DNA of 64,000 nucleotides from Hyphomonas johnsonii MHS-2 (GTDB taxonomy: Bacteria; Pseudomonadota; Alphaproteobacteria; Caulobacterales; Hyphomonadaceae). The stretch spans positions 26,531 to 90,530 of the forward strand of contig NZ_ARYK01000011.1 of the NCBI RefSeq assembly GCF_000685275.1, in the 5' to 3' direction. Made by a program: the position numbers and the translations under genes. The notes under the pieces are model-generated. The model made no database searches. It was not told where the DNA came from and saw only the letters and a program-made list of their open reading frames with translations. Shown here piece by piece: positions 43,336-52,700 of this stretch (the first letter of the stretch is position 1; each line of letters starts with the position of its first letter).

Positions 43336-43970
43336 AACGTATCCTGATCGTCGAGGATATCAGCGAAACCCGAAAATGGCTTTGCAATGCCGCGCGGGCG
43401 GCCTTTCCCGGTTGTGAGATCCGGGAATGCAGTTCGGCCCGCGAGGGCATGTTTGCAGCGAGCAGAGAACCTGTCGATCTGGCCATCGTGGACCTTGGCC
43501 TGCCAGACGGCAGCGGGCAGGACGTCATCTTCGCCCTGAGTAAAGCGCAACCGGAGGCGCTCGTGATCGTTGCGACAGTGATGGGAGACGACGCGTCGAT
43601 AATCAGTGCACTGTCTTTAGGTGCGCAAGGCTATCTGCTCAAGGATACGCCGGCGGACATGTTTGTTCGCCAGCTGGCGCACATCGGGGATGGCGTGCCG
43701 GCACTGTCGCCATCCATCGCCCGGCGTATCGTCGATCATTTTCGTGCCACCGCTGAAGTGCCGGTGGAGGGCGCCGGCCTGACACCGCGCGAGCGCGATG
43801 TGCTGAGACTGATCGGTAGGGGGCTGCGCAATGCTGAGGCGGCACGGGCGTTGGGCTTGTCGGACAGCACAGTCGCGAGCCATATCAAATCGATCTACTC
43901 GAAGCTTGGAATTACGACTCGCGCAGAAGCAGCGCTCCGGGCCTCACGCATGGGCCTGACCCGCGACTGA
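43332..43970 (+). CDS. Response regulator, NarL/FixJ (LuxR-HTH) family
   Basis: A 212-aa two-domain regulator. The receiver has the acidic pair in IVEDI, phospho-acceptor Asp54 in LAIVDLGLP and Lys in LLKDTP. The C-terminal LuxR-type helix-turn-helix is LTPRERDVLRLIGRGLRNAEAARALGLSDSTVASHIKSIYSKLGI (about residues 144-188; recognition part SDSTVASHIKSIY). It pairs with the kinase through ATGA overlap. The three CCCTGAAC-type palindromes at 41380, 44010 and 44532 are its likely sites, implying autoregulation plus control of the next two genes. Confidence 0.92.
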   Translation: MKRILIVEDISETRKWLCNAARAAFPGCEIRECSSAREGMFAASREPVDLAIVDLGLPDGSGQDVIFALSKAQPEALVIVATVMGDDASIISALSLGAQGYLLKDTPADMFVRQLAHIGDGVPALSPSIARRIVDHFRATAEVPVEGAGLTPRERDVLRLIGRGLRNAEAARALGLSDSTVASHIKSIYSKLGITTRAEAALRASRMGLTRD

Positions 43971-44009
43971 GATACAGGCTGTCTTCACCGAAACATCCGA
44001 GCGGACATA

Positions 44010-44022
44010 CCCTGAACCGGGG
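44010..44022. promoter_or_regulatory. Palindromic motif copy 2
   Basis: CCCTGAACCGGGG followed by AGG, sharing 15 bases with copy 3. It is 69 bp upstream of the small lipoprotein start at 44091. Confidence 0.55.
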
Positions 44023-44090
44023 AGGTGGAAACGATTGGTTGCAGTTAGAAAGGACGGACGAATCAACCAACCGAAAATGGAATGTCCAGG

Positions 44091-44390
44091 ATGAATACAA
44101 AAATGTTTCTCACGTCTGTCGTGGCGTTGAATCTTCTGCTCGCTGTTTCAGGATGCGGCACGGTCGCTGGAGCCGCCGGATCGGCGATCGCTGGGTCAGC
44201 GGTAAGCGGAGCCCTGGCTGGCGGCGGAAACAAGGCACGCTTTTCGCGTATGAGCTGTGATGAGCTGTCTAAGGAAATTGCCTCGGCACAGCGCTCAATG
44301 ATGAACCCGACAAACATTCCTTACGCCCGCGCCTATATCAAGGATGCGCAGGAAGTGGCAGCGGAAATGGAATGCGAAATGGGCGTGTAA
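44091..44390 (+). CDS. Small lipoprotein, function unknown
   Basis: A 99-aa lipoprotein: signal MNTKMFLTSVVALNLLLAV ending in lipobox VSGC (Cys22). A Gly/Ala-rich stretch (GTVAGAAGSAIAGSAVSGAL, about 23-42) of glycine-zipper type follows, then MSCDELSKEIASAQRSMM and CEMGV near the end with two further Cys. ATG 44082 would add three residues. No family is recognised. The CCCTGAAC motif in its promoter links it to the preceding two-component system, suggesting an envelope-stress output. Confidence 0.75.
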   Translation: MNTKMFLTSVVALNLLLAVSGCGTVAGAAGSAIAGSAVSGALAGGGNKARFSRMSCDELSKEIASAQRSMMNPTNIPYARAYIKDAQEVAAEMECEMGV

Positions 44391-44531
44391 TTTTCTGCGG
44401 GGCGGGATCGCAGGACAGCGAGTCCTGAACTCTCGCCCCGCGTGTCAATGCACTTCATCCGCGCTCTTTCCATCGCGCCGCTCCGTCCTTGGTCTATCAC
44501 TTCCTTCATCGACGGAATCTGGATGGATATC

Positions 44532-44544
44532 CCCTGAACCGGGG
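44532..44544. promoter_or_regulatory. Palindromic motif copy 3
   Basis: CCCTGAACCGGGG within the longer dyad TCCCC-TGAACC-GGGGA, followed by GG. It is 72 bp upstream of the Sel1-type gene. Confidence 0.55.
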
Positions 44545-44615
44545 AGGCGGCGGCTTGCCACGACATCTACAAAGGATGCCGGAACAGCAATATCATTTAC
44601 AGGAGTCCGCATTTT

Positions 44616-45902
44616 ATGCGCAGGATGCTTATTGTTACCCTTGTCGGGCTGTGTGCCGCTGGCCTGGCGTCTGCCGAAACGGAATCCGAACCGGCATGCG
44701 CGGCAGGTGATGCAGAAGCCTGTTTCTATACAGGATCTGAATACGCGCAGGGGCTCGGTGTTGCGGCCAGCCCGAACACGGCAATCCCGTTCTTCCTGAA
44801 GGCCTGCGACGGGGGCGTGCCTGACGGGTGTTCCAGCGCAGGCATGCTGGTGATGGATGGAAAGGGCGACCTTGCTGCTGACCCGGAAGCCGGGATGTTT
44901 TTCCTGGAGCAGGCTTGCAAGAGAGGACATGAAAAGGGGTGCGAATGGGCCGTCGGATACCGGATTGCAGAAACGCATGTCATGCGTGACACGACCATTG
45001 TGGTCGATCTTCTGATTGATGGTTGCAAGGCAGGATCCATGTGGGCCTGCGGATGGGGCGCCCGTGCCGCTCTCGATGGCTCTGACGGCAAGTATCCGGA
45101 AATGGTCGACATCGCCAAGGCCGCCACGATTGGAGAAGTGGGGTGTGAGCAGGGCAATCTGTCCGCATGTGTCGTGTCGGAGAGGATTTTTGCCGATCCC
45201 GCATCACCGCTGTTTGACCCGGAAAATTCTCTGAAATACTCGGACATCAATTGCGACTCGGATATTGCAGCCAGCTGTAGCAACCTGGCGCGTGTCTACT
45301 ACATGATCGACGAGATCGAACTCGGAACGGTCGCGTACGAGAAGGCCTGCCAACTTGGAAAGCAGGAAACCTGCGCCGAAGCCAGGGAGATGCGTGCCTA
45401 TCTGACCGAGAAGGCTGCTTATGATGCGGCCGAGGCCCAACGTTCTGCCAGCATCAACGGCTTGATCAATGCCGGGCGCTACGGTGAAGCCGTCAACAGC
45501 GCGATCCATGAATTTGGCTCAACCAGTTACGTTGAGACAGCGGTTCGCGCTGCCCAGCGGGCAAGTGCCATGTCGTCGCTGAACACGCAGGACCTTTATG
45601 TTGTTGCCTCGTGGTTCCCATCCGGCGATATCCGCAACATCGCCGATGCAGAAATGTCCGCACGCGGCACAGGACTGGAGGGCCGGTTCGGAACGGGGAC
45701 AAACACGGCAGGCGCCGCCGATGCCCGCTGGAAACAGCAACATGGATCCCCGATGCCGACCGCGCGGGCTTCGTCTTCGCCGTCTGCTCCGTCTTCCACC
45801 GTGCTCAGCTCCGGCGATGCGGCCGCTCAGGTTCGTGAGAAATACCGTTCTGCTCACTGCGATATGGCGGGAAGTAACTCCAGTTCATCTATTTGCCGCT
45901 GA
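44616..45902 (+). CDS. Secreted Cys-rich Sel1-like repeat protein
   Basis: A 428-aa exported protein (signal cleaved after GLASA, residue 20) with AGGAG upstream of ATG 44616. Residues 25-260 hold repeats of about 36 residues of the type GDAEACFYTGSEYAQG...AIPFFLKACDGGVPDGC. Each has the AC...GC cysteine pair of HcpA-like Sel1 proteins, so disulfide-braced helical hairpins are expected. The C-terminal 150 residues are Ser/Ala-rich and end in two Cys (AHCDMAG, SICR). It is probably a periplasmic protein-protein scaffold. The upstream palindrome puts it in the regulon of the adjacent two-component system. Confidence 0.8.
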   Translation: MRRMLIVTLVGLCAAGLASAETESEPACAAGDAEACFYTGSEYAQGLGVAASPNTAIPFFLKACDGGVPDGCSSAGMLVMDGKGDLAADPEAGMFFLEQACKRGHEKGCEWAVGYRIAETHVMRDTTIVVDLLIDGCKAGSMWACGWGARAALDGSDGKYPEMVDIAKAATIGEVGCEQGNLSACVVSERIFADPASPLFDPENSLKYSDINCDSDIAASCSNLARVYYMIDEIELGTVAYEKACQLGKQETCAEAREMRAYLTEKAAYDAAEAQRSASINGLINAGRYGEAVNSAIHEFGSTSYVETAVRAAQRASAMSSLNTQDLYVVASWFPSGDIRNIADAEMSARGTGLEGRFGTGTNTAGAADARWKQQHGSPMPTARASSSPSAPSSTVLSSGDAAAQVREKYRSAHCDMAGSNSSSSICR

Positions 45903-46053
45903 TCCCTGGGGGGACGCACGCGGCGCCCCATTCGGCACCTTCCTCCGAGCCGGATGGGGAATGATATATACGATGCCGGCCCGACGCTTGCGTCCAATGC
46001 GGTGCGCTGCTCGCGGGACATCTCGCTGGTTCTGTGTGGGCTGACCCTGGAAA

Positions 46054-46551
46054 GGTGCTGTCGGTTGAATGCGAACTGGTCTCCGGTTTTCGCGGACGAG
46101 CAGGTGCTAAGCGACGAGAAGATCGCGCCACTCGCGAAGAGCGGCGTCTCGTTTCTTCGTGACACAGGGTTCCATTACTTCACCTTCATGGTCACCGGCG
46201 CGCCAAAGATAGTGGTGCCCCCCTCGGATTTTCACGAAGACCTCATCCTGGCGCCACTACCATTTCGGGCTCTGCCGCATCGACTCCGATCGACGCTTTC
46301 CGATCTTGTGAGCGAAGTTAGTTCCGAACCTATCAACCCAGGGACGGACGCTTTCGTGGCAGACATCAATGCCACGCTCGTGAAGCAGATCCTCTGTGCT
46401 GCGAAGCGAGAGTGGAAATCAGACTTACATCAGCACCCCTAGCTGGATGATCTCCGGCGACGTCTTTAACTAGCGAAACGGGTTCTTGGCCATTTCCTAA
46501 GGCTAAACGCCTGGATATGTGGTCTCAAGCCCGGTGCCCCAGACAATGTCC
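46054..46551 (-). mobile_element. IS6-like element, internally deleted (about 500 bp)
   Basis: The left end GGTGCTGTCGGTTGAATGCG and right end GACAATGTCC resemble the other copies. About 100 bp of the left end joins (near 46157) the transposase middle, then runs through a degraded WHLDE region and N-terminus (ATCAATGCCACGCTCGTG). The C-terminal catalytic Glu region is lost. Orientation is the same as in the other copies. Confidence 0.75.
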
Positions 46552-46565
46552 GTTGACAGATAGAC

Positions 46566-48404
46566 TTAGCTGCCAAAATCGTCGAACGCGATCCTGTCTT
46601 CCGGAACGCCCAGAGCGGCCAGAGATTTGAGAACAGCTTCCAGCATGGGAGGTGGCCCGCAAACATAGAATCTACAACGCCCGATGTCTGGATGTGATGC
46701 AAGATACTGATCTCGTACGAATTCATGGATCAATCCCCGCTCCCCGCTCCAAGTGTCATCCTTGTCGAGATGCGAAAGTGCGACATGCCAGGAGAAGTTT
46801 CTATAGGTATCGGCAAGCTGCGCGAACTCATCACTGTACACTATATCCTCAGGTGTTCTTGCGCCATACCAGAAGGAGATCTTCGACGTACGGCCTCGCA
46901 CTGACAGTTGGTCCTGTATCATGGAGCGTATCGGTGCAATGCCAGCGCCGCCTCCGATAAAGATGATTTCATCATCAGCGTCCTTGACGTGAAAATCTCC
47001 GAAAGGACCCTTGAGGGTGATTGAATCGCCTAGCGTCAGTGTTGACAGGAAAGCCGAACCGATACCAACGGGAACACCCGAAGTATCTGGTCTAGCGAGC
47101 GCGAGGCGGACATTCAGCATAATATCATTGCCGAGCTCACCGGGTGAATTGGCGAGTGAATAAGTCCGGTAGACCGTCCTGTCGGTTCCGAAATGTTCCG
47201 CTGTGCCGGAGGCATGCCAGCGCTCCCTGACGAATTCGGGAAGATCAAGTTTGTCCAAATGTGATTCAAAGGGAGGAATTTTGACCTGTAAGTAGCTGCC
47301 GGCTCTGAATGCGAGCATTTCTGGAAGGGTAATGCGGAGTTCGCACAGGTCGGGTGATATGAAGGTTGAGGACACGATCTTTCCCGTGAACGTCTGTGCG
47401 TCGAGAAGGCCATGCGGAAGCGTTACACAGAGGTCCGTGCTGACCGGGTGCTGGCATGCCAGCCGGTAGCCGGCCTGGATTTCCGATTCGGGAATTTGTC
47501 GGCGATCTGCAGGCAAGACAGTTGTTTCGGGACTGATCTTCACCCTGCAAAGCCCGCATGTCCCACCGCCCCCGCATGAGGATGGGAGAGGGTAACCATT
47601 CGCGTCCATCGCGGCATACAGGGTTTGCAACGGAGTGGCCCTGACGGCCTTGATGGCGCCACCGTCGCTGTCCGTCACTGACAGGGTGTGACTATTGTTG
47701 CGGTTACGCCACTTGCCGATCAGATTGAAGTCATGACGCCGTAAACTGTCCCTCCACAGAACGATCCCGCTGAGCCCCATCCAGACGGCCAAGATTGCCG
47801 AGATCACGATAATTGGATGGTTGAAGTTCGAGCGATTCTGATAGTCCATGATATGGAGCATCCAGAATATGTCGAAGGTTCTCCAATAGTTGTTTCGTCT
47901 TTCCTGGATCTGTCCGTTAGTGGCAGAGACGTAGATGCTTGTATGTTCCGGATCATCGAAGCTTACCCGCCATGCTGGTGCTGCATGGCTTCGCGTCTCA
48001 AGTTTTGGTATTGAAACATATGCCATTTCAGTCACTGCACCGGGTCCAGAATAATCATTGAGCGCCACCTCCATGGCCAGGGTCTCGTCTATGGCGATTG
48101 GATATCCGGTGACAGCGTCAGACAGAGACGCGCCGTCTGTTGAGACGGTTTCCAGCACAGCTCGTCCATTCAGGATATTCAGTCGTATTTCATGGATATT
48201 GGATCTCTCGACAGGCGTCGGGTCCCGAATCTCGAGACTAGACAATTGCACGGGGGGCAGAGCGCCGTGCTCGGCCCGGCGATGGTCGCCGGAAACCAGA
48301 TCATGGGGCAGCACAGCCATGCCAAGACCACTGAGCATCCATAGCGCTAACTGTAATCCCAGAATGAGACCAATCCATTTGTGTATCCGGCGCACGATAA
48401 TCAT
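46566..48404 (-). CDS. PepSY-domain membrane protein fused to an NqrF-like NADH reductase
   Basis: A 612-aa fusion. The N-terminal 230 residues follow the PepSY-TM plan: a helix after RRIHKWIGLILG, a periplasmic PepSY-like domain, the WMLHIMDY motif and a second helix. The rest resembles the cytoplasmic part of NqrF. A [2Fe-2S] domain has Cys277, 283, 286 and 317 (SSCGGGGTCGLC; LACQ), the FAD site is RTYSLANSP, and the NADH site is IGGGAGIAPIRSM and CGPPPML. This would pass electrons from NADH through flavin and iron-sulfur to a membrane heme or directly to a periplasmic metal complex. Start ATG 48404 overlaps the upstream PepSY stop by 4 bp. A metal reductase is the best guess; Na+ pumping is not expected without other Nqr subunits. 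Confidence 0.8.
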   Translation of the reverse strand: MIIVRRIHKWIGLILGLQLALWMLSGLGMAVLPHDLVSGDHRRAEHGALPPVQLSSLEIRDPTPVERSNIHEIRLNILNGRAVLETVSTDGASLSDAVTGYPIAIDETLAMEVALNDYSGPGAVTEMAYVSIPKLETRSHAAPAWRVSFDDPEHTSIYVSATNGQIQERRNNYWRTFDIFWMLHIMDYQNRSNFNHPIIVISAILAVWMGLSGIVLWRDSLRRHDFNLIGKWRNRNNSHTLSVTDSDGGAIKAVRATPLQTLYAAMDANGYPLPSSCGGGGTCGLCRVKISPETTVLPADRRQIPESEIQAGYRLACQHPVSTDLCVTLPHGLLDAQTFTGKIVSSTFISPDLCELRITLPEMLAFRAGSYLQVKIPPFESHLDKLDLPEFVRERWHASGTAEHFGTDRTVYRTYSLANSPGELGNDIMLNVRLALARPDTSGVPVGIGSAFLSTLTLGDSITLKGPFGDFHVKDADDEIIFIGGGAGIAPIRSMIQDQLSVRGRTSKISFWYGARTPEDIVYSDEFAQLADTYRNFSWHVALSHLDKDDTWSGERGLIHEFVRDQYLASHPDIGRCRFYVCGPPPMLEAVLKSLAALGVPEDRIAFDDFGS

Positions 48405-49120
48405 ATGCCATTGATCCTTTTGCGACGGTTGAAGCTGAACCAGAGCAGCCACATGCCGATGATGGAAAGTGTAAGACCCATTCCCGCTGCGACACGCAAA
48501 AACGTGTTGTTCACATCCGCTCGCTCATCGTAATCCATGATGTGCAGCATCCAGGCGAAGTCGAATATGCGCCAGTATGTGTGACGCCTCGCGACCAGCG
48601 TGCCGTCATGGGGAGAGACGTAAAACGATGTCGCTCCGGCATCGTCAAAATCGATCCTCCAGAGAGGTAGCTTGCGTGATTGCAGCTCAGTGGGGGCGTC
48701 GGCCTCGGTTTCGATGAGTGTTGCTGAGGCGACGCCACGCGAACGGGCGTAATGATACTGCGCGACAGCGATTGCATCCGCCTTGCCGAGGGGAGAGCGT
48801 TGCGTGCCATCCTGCGCGTCAACCAGAAGCGAGCCTTCAGCTGTGTATATGCGATAGACGGGGTTCCCGATCCAGTTCGCCAGGACGATTTCGTCAGCCT
48901 CAGGATAGTTGGACAAGATGTCTGCGAAGCCGACCTCGGGACTGTATCCCGCCATGAATGTGTCCGGGCGCTCGCGCACGAGATGATCGCCATGGATGAA
49001 GTCCAGGTCCATGATGACCATGTAAAGACCTGACGCGAGCCAGATCATGACTTGTGCTCCGATGAACAAAGATAGCCACTTGTGCCACTGGCGAACTCTA
49101 AATGCGATCATTCTCGTCAC
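48401..49120 (-). CDS. PepSY-associated membrane protein
   Basis: A 239-aa inner-membrane protein. GTG 49120 is preferred because AGGAGG lies 7 nt upstream; ATG 49111 is the alternative. RQWHKWLSLFIGAQVMIWLASG begins the first helix. A periplasmic PepSY-like region follows, then WMLHIMDYDERAD and a second helix ending in RRKRINGI. It is a clear paralogue of the N-terminal half of the next gene, sharing HKW and WMLHIMDY, whose histidines could ligate heme. With that gene it would make a four-helix unit like iron- or siderophore-reductase membrane parts. Confidence 0.8.
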   Translation of the reverse strand: MTRMIAFRVRQWHKWLSLFIGAQVMIWLASGLYMVIMDLDFIHGDHLVRERPDTFMAGYSPEVGFADILSNYPEADEIVLANWIGNPVYRIYTAEGSLLVDAQDGTQRSPLGKADAIAVAQYHYARSRGVASATLIETEADAPTELQSRKLPLWRIDFDDAGATSFYVSPHDGTLVARRHTYWRIFDFAWMLHIMDYDERADVNNTFLRVAAGMGLTLSIIGMWLLWFSFNRRKRINGI

Positions 49121-49299
49121 GTATGACCCTCCTGCAATATTTGTATCGTTTGTCGTCTGCTGCGTGCGCTGTTTTCCAAACAGCGAGTGGGGGTGCCCGG
49201 TTGATCGCACCTTCCTGGAGAAGGCAGGCGGTGACGGGCATGGCTCGGCGCCAACACACTCGCACCCTTGTCCAACTCGCGTGGCCGGGCACCTGTTGT

Positions 49300-49725
49300 C
49301 TAATGGTCCAACATGCTAGCAAGGCAGTCGGTACCTTCTACTTGCGTGTTGCAGATGTTGGTGATCCGATAGGAATTGTCGCGGCCTTTCTTGACCATGA
49401 AGGCAACCGGGTCACCTTCTGCAAATGCCGATACATCGACGCTGCCCATGGTTTCAAAACCCATGGTCATGGCGCCCATGCCAATGCCGTCAATCGGGCC
49501 GTGGTCAATGGTTAGGAAGTCACCATTGCTTCCGCGTGATTTGACGATGCCAGTGCCATGCCCCATTATCTGGTCCGGCATGTCGTGAGCGGAATGGTCC
49601 ATCGTGTCGCTGCCTGTCATTTCCATGTGCATTTTGGCCGATCCGGTTTCAGCAGGCGCTTCCTGGCCGCAAGCTGCGAGAGAGACGACAAACAGGCTGG
49701 CAGTCAAAAGTGTAAGGGTCTTCAT
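49300..49725 (-). CDS. cusF: CusF-like copper-binding lipoprotein
   Basis: A 141-aa lipoprotein (lipobox LAAC, Cys19) with a Met/His-rich linker (KMHMEMTGSDTMDHSAHDMP). The CusF OB-fold domain follows. Its metal ligands are His75 (DHGPI), Met86 and Met88 (AMTMGF), at the same spacing as CusF His36, Met47 and Met49. The stacking Trp44 of CusF is replaced by Met83, making an all-Met/His site. It overlaps cusA by 4 bp and should hand Cu(I) or Ag(I) to the efflux complex in the periplasm. Confidence 0.88.
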   Translation of the reverse strand: MKTLTLLTASLFVVSLAACGQEAPAETGSAKMHMEMTGSDTMDHSAHDMPDQIMGHGTGIVKSRGSNGDFLTIDHGPIDGIGMGAMTMGFETMGSVDVSAFAEGDPVAFMVKKGRDNSYRITNICNTQVEGTDCLASMLDH

Positions 49726-52700
49726 TGTTTCGGTTCTCCTAAAGGGTCGCTTGTTGGAAGGGTTTTGCGCGTGTCATCCGGCTGTAATACACCGCATACG
49801 GAAAAAGATCGTCCAACCCAGATGTAATAGATTGCTGGGATCACGATAAGAGTTAGCAAAAGCGTGGACACCATGCCGCCGAGCATGGGCAGCGCGATTC
49901 GCCGCATGACATCTGCGCCAAGACCATCGGTCAGAAAGACGGGTGACAAGCCAACCAGAATGGTCAGCACCGTCATCAGTTTGGGGCGCACGCGCATGGC
50001 GGCGCCGCGGCTAATCGCCCCGAACAATTCCGTGCGGTTGGTCGGTTGTTCTTCCCGAACCTGGCCATCAATGTAGAGCAGCATGATGACAGCCGTTTCA
50101 ACCGCAATGCCGCCCAGGGCGATAAAGCCAACGGCGACAGCGACTGACAGATTGTACCCTGCCAGCCAGACGGCCCAGAGCCCGCCAACCATGCCGAAGG
50201 GCAGGGAGAGCATGATGATCGCCGTTCGATCGAGGCGACCGAAATGTAGCATTAGTAGCAGGAAAATGAGCATTACAGCGGCCGGGATCGCAATCTGCAG
50301 GCGCGCGGCGGCTTCTTCCATTTGCTTATACTGGCCTGCAAACTCGACAGCGTAGCCGGGCGGCAAGGTGATGGCGTCCGTCACGGCCTGACGCGCCTCG
50401 CTCACAAAGCCGCCCATATCACGGCCTGCAATATCAACGAACACCCAGCCGGTGAGACGTGCATTTTCCGACCGGATCATGGGCGGCCCTTCGTTAAAGG
50501 CGATGGTCGCGAGATCGCCCAGGGGAATGTGGGCTCCGGTTGGAGTCGGGACGAGGATGCTTTCCAGATCACCGGGGCTTTCCCGGAATGGCCGGTCATA
50601 GCGCAGGATGATATTGTAGCGTTCGCGTCCCTCGACCGATTGCGCAAGCCGCATGCCTCCCAGTGCGGTCTGCACCACGGTCTGGAAAACGCCCATATCA
50701 ATATTGCGCCGGGCAAGCTCTGCCCGGTCGGGTGTGATATCCAGATACTTGCCGCCAAGGACGCGGTCTGCAAAGGCTGAACGGGTGCCGGGAACCTCCG
50801 AGACGACCGCTTCGATGTCTCGCGCAATCCGTTCGATCTCGACCAAATCATCGCCTGTGACCTTGATCCCGATGGGTGTGCGTACGCCGGTCGAAACCAT
50901 GTCCATCCGGATCTTGATTGGATAGCCCCAAGAATTGACGAGACCGGGCATTTGCAGCCTGGCGTCCAGCTCTGCGGTGATGTCATCGACTGTGATGTCT
51001 GGGCGCCATTCCGATTTTGGCTTCAGCTTGATCCAGGTTTCAATCATCGTGAGTGGCGCAGGATCCGTTGCGGTGTCGGCACGTCCGGCTTTTCCGAAGA
51101 CGCGCTCGACTTCGGGTACGGTCATCAGCAAGCGATTGGTCTGGCCAAGAATTTCCCGCATCTTGGTAGAGGAGACGCCGGGCAGCGTGGTTGGCATGTA
51201 GAGCAGTTCGCCTTCGTACAAAGCCGGCATGAATTCCGTGCCGAGGCGCTGGGCAGGAATGATAACACTCGCAGTCAGAAGCAGCGCAATTGCAAGTGTG
51301 ACCCATTTGAATCGCAGCGCGGCGTGCAGGAGGGGCTTGTAGATCCAGATGAAGAAGCGGTTCAGGGGATTGGCGGTTTCGGGACGGAACTTGCCCCGCA
51401 TGAGATAGTGCATGAGCACCGGGACCAGTGTCACGGACAGGATCGCTGCGAATGCCATTGCATATGTTTTTGTAAAGGCGAGCGGGCTGAACAGGCGGTA
51501 GCTTTCACCCGTGAGTGCGAAGACCGGCAGGAAGGACACGGTGATGATGAGCAAGGAGAAGAAGATGCCGGGACCAACCTCCTGCGCAGATGCGAGCAGG
51601 GTGGCCCTGCGATCTGATGTCGTCGCCTTGTCACCAAGATCGGCGAGTTTCCGGCTGCCGTTTTCGACAAGGACGATGGAGGCGTCCACCATCGCCCCGA
51701 TTGCAATGGCGATCCCGCCAAGGCTCATAATGTTCGCGGTGACACCCTGCAACGACATGATCAGGAATGCCCCAAGGACGCCAAGCGGCAGCGTGATGAT
51801 GGCGACCAGAGATGAGCGCACGTGCAGAAGAAAGATCAGGATCACGAAAGCAACCGCGACGCCTTCTTCAAGCAGCTTTTTCTTCAGGTACTCGACTGCG
51901 CCCTCGATCAAAGGGGCGCGGTCATAGACGGTCACGATCTCGACCCCTTCGGGCAGGCCGCGCTGGAGTTCGGCAAGTTTTGCCTTCACGCGGTCGATCA
52001 CGGTCAGCGCGTTCTCGCCGTCTCGCATGATCACGATACCTGCGACGGTCTCGCCCTCGCCATTGAGTTCGACAATGCCGCGGCGAAGAGCAGGGCCTTC
52101 AACAATTCTCGCGACCGCAGAGAGCAGGACAGGTGTGCCGTCTGACGCATATAGAACGACCTGTTCAAGATCGGGCTGTTCATCAACATAACCCGATGAG
52201 CGGATTACGAACTCGCTTTCGCCCTGTTCCAGTACGCGGCCACCGACCTCGCTTGAGGCGGTTTTCACCGCTTCAGAAACGCGGCGCAGCGAAATGTCAT
52301 AGGATCGCAGGAGGTTCGGATCGACCAGGACCTGATATTCGCGGACGAACCCGCCAACCGAGGCGACTTCCGAGACCCCTGCCACGCCTGAGAGCTCCAG
52401 TTTGAGGAACCAATCCTGAAGCGAACGCAGCTCTGCCAGGTCGGTGTTGCCGGTCTTGTCGACCAGCGCATACTGGTAGACCCAGCCAACGCCTGTGGCA
52501 TCCGGGCCGAGTTGTGGCACTACGCCATCCGGCAAGGTGGTGCCGAGCCGCGACAAGGCTTCCAGAACACGAGAGCGAGCCCAATACAAATCCACCCCAT
52601 CTTCGAAGATGACATAGACGAAGCTGGTGCCGAACATGGATGAGCCGCGCACATCCTTTGTCTTTGGCAGGCCGAGCAGGTTGGTCGACAGGGGATAGGT

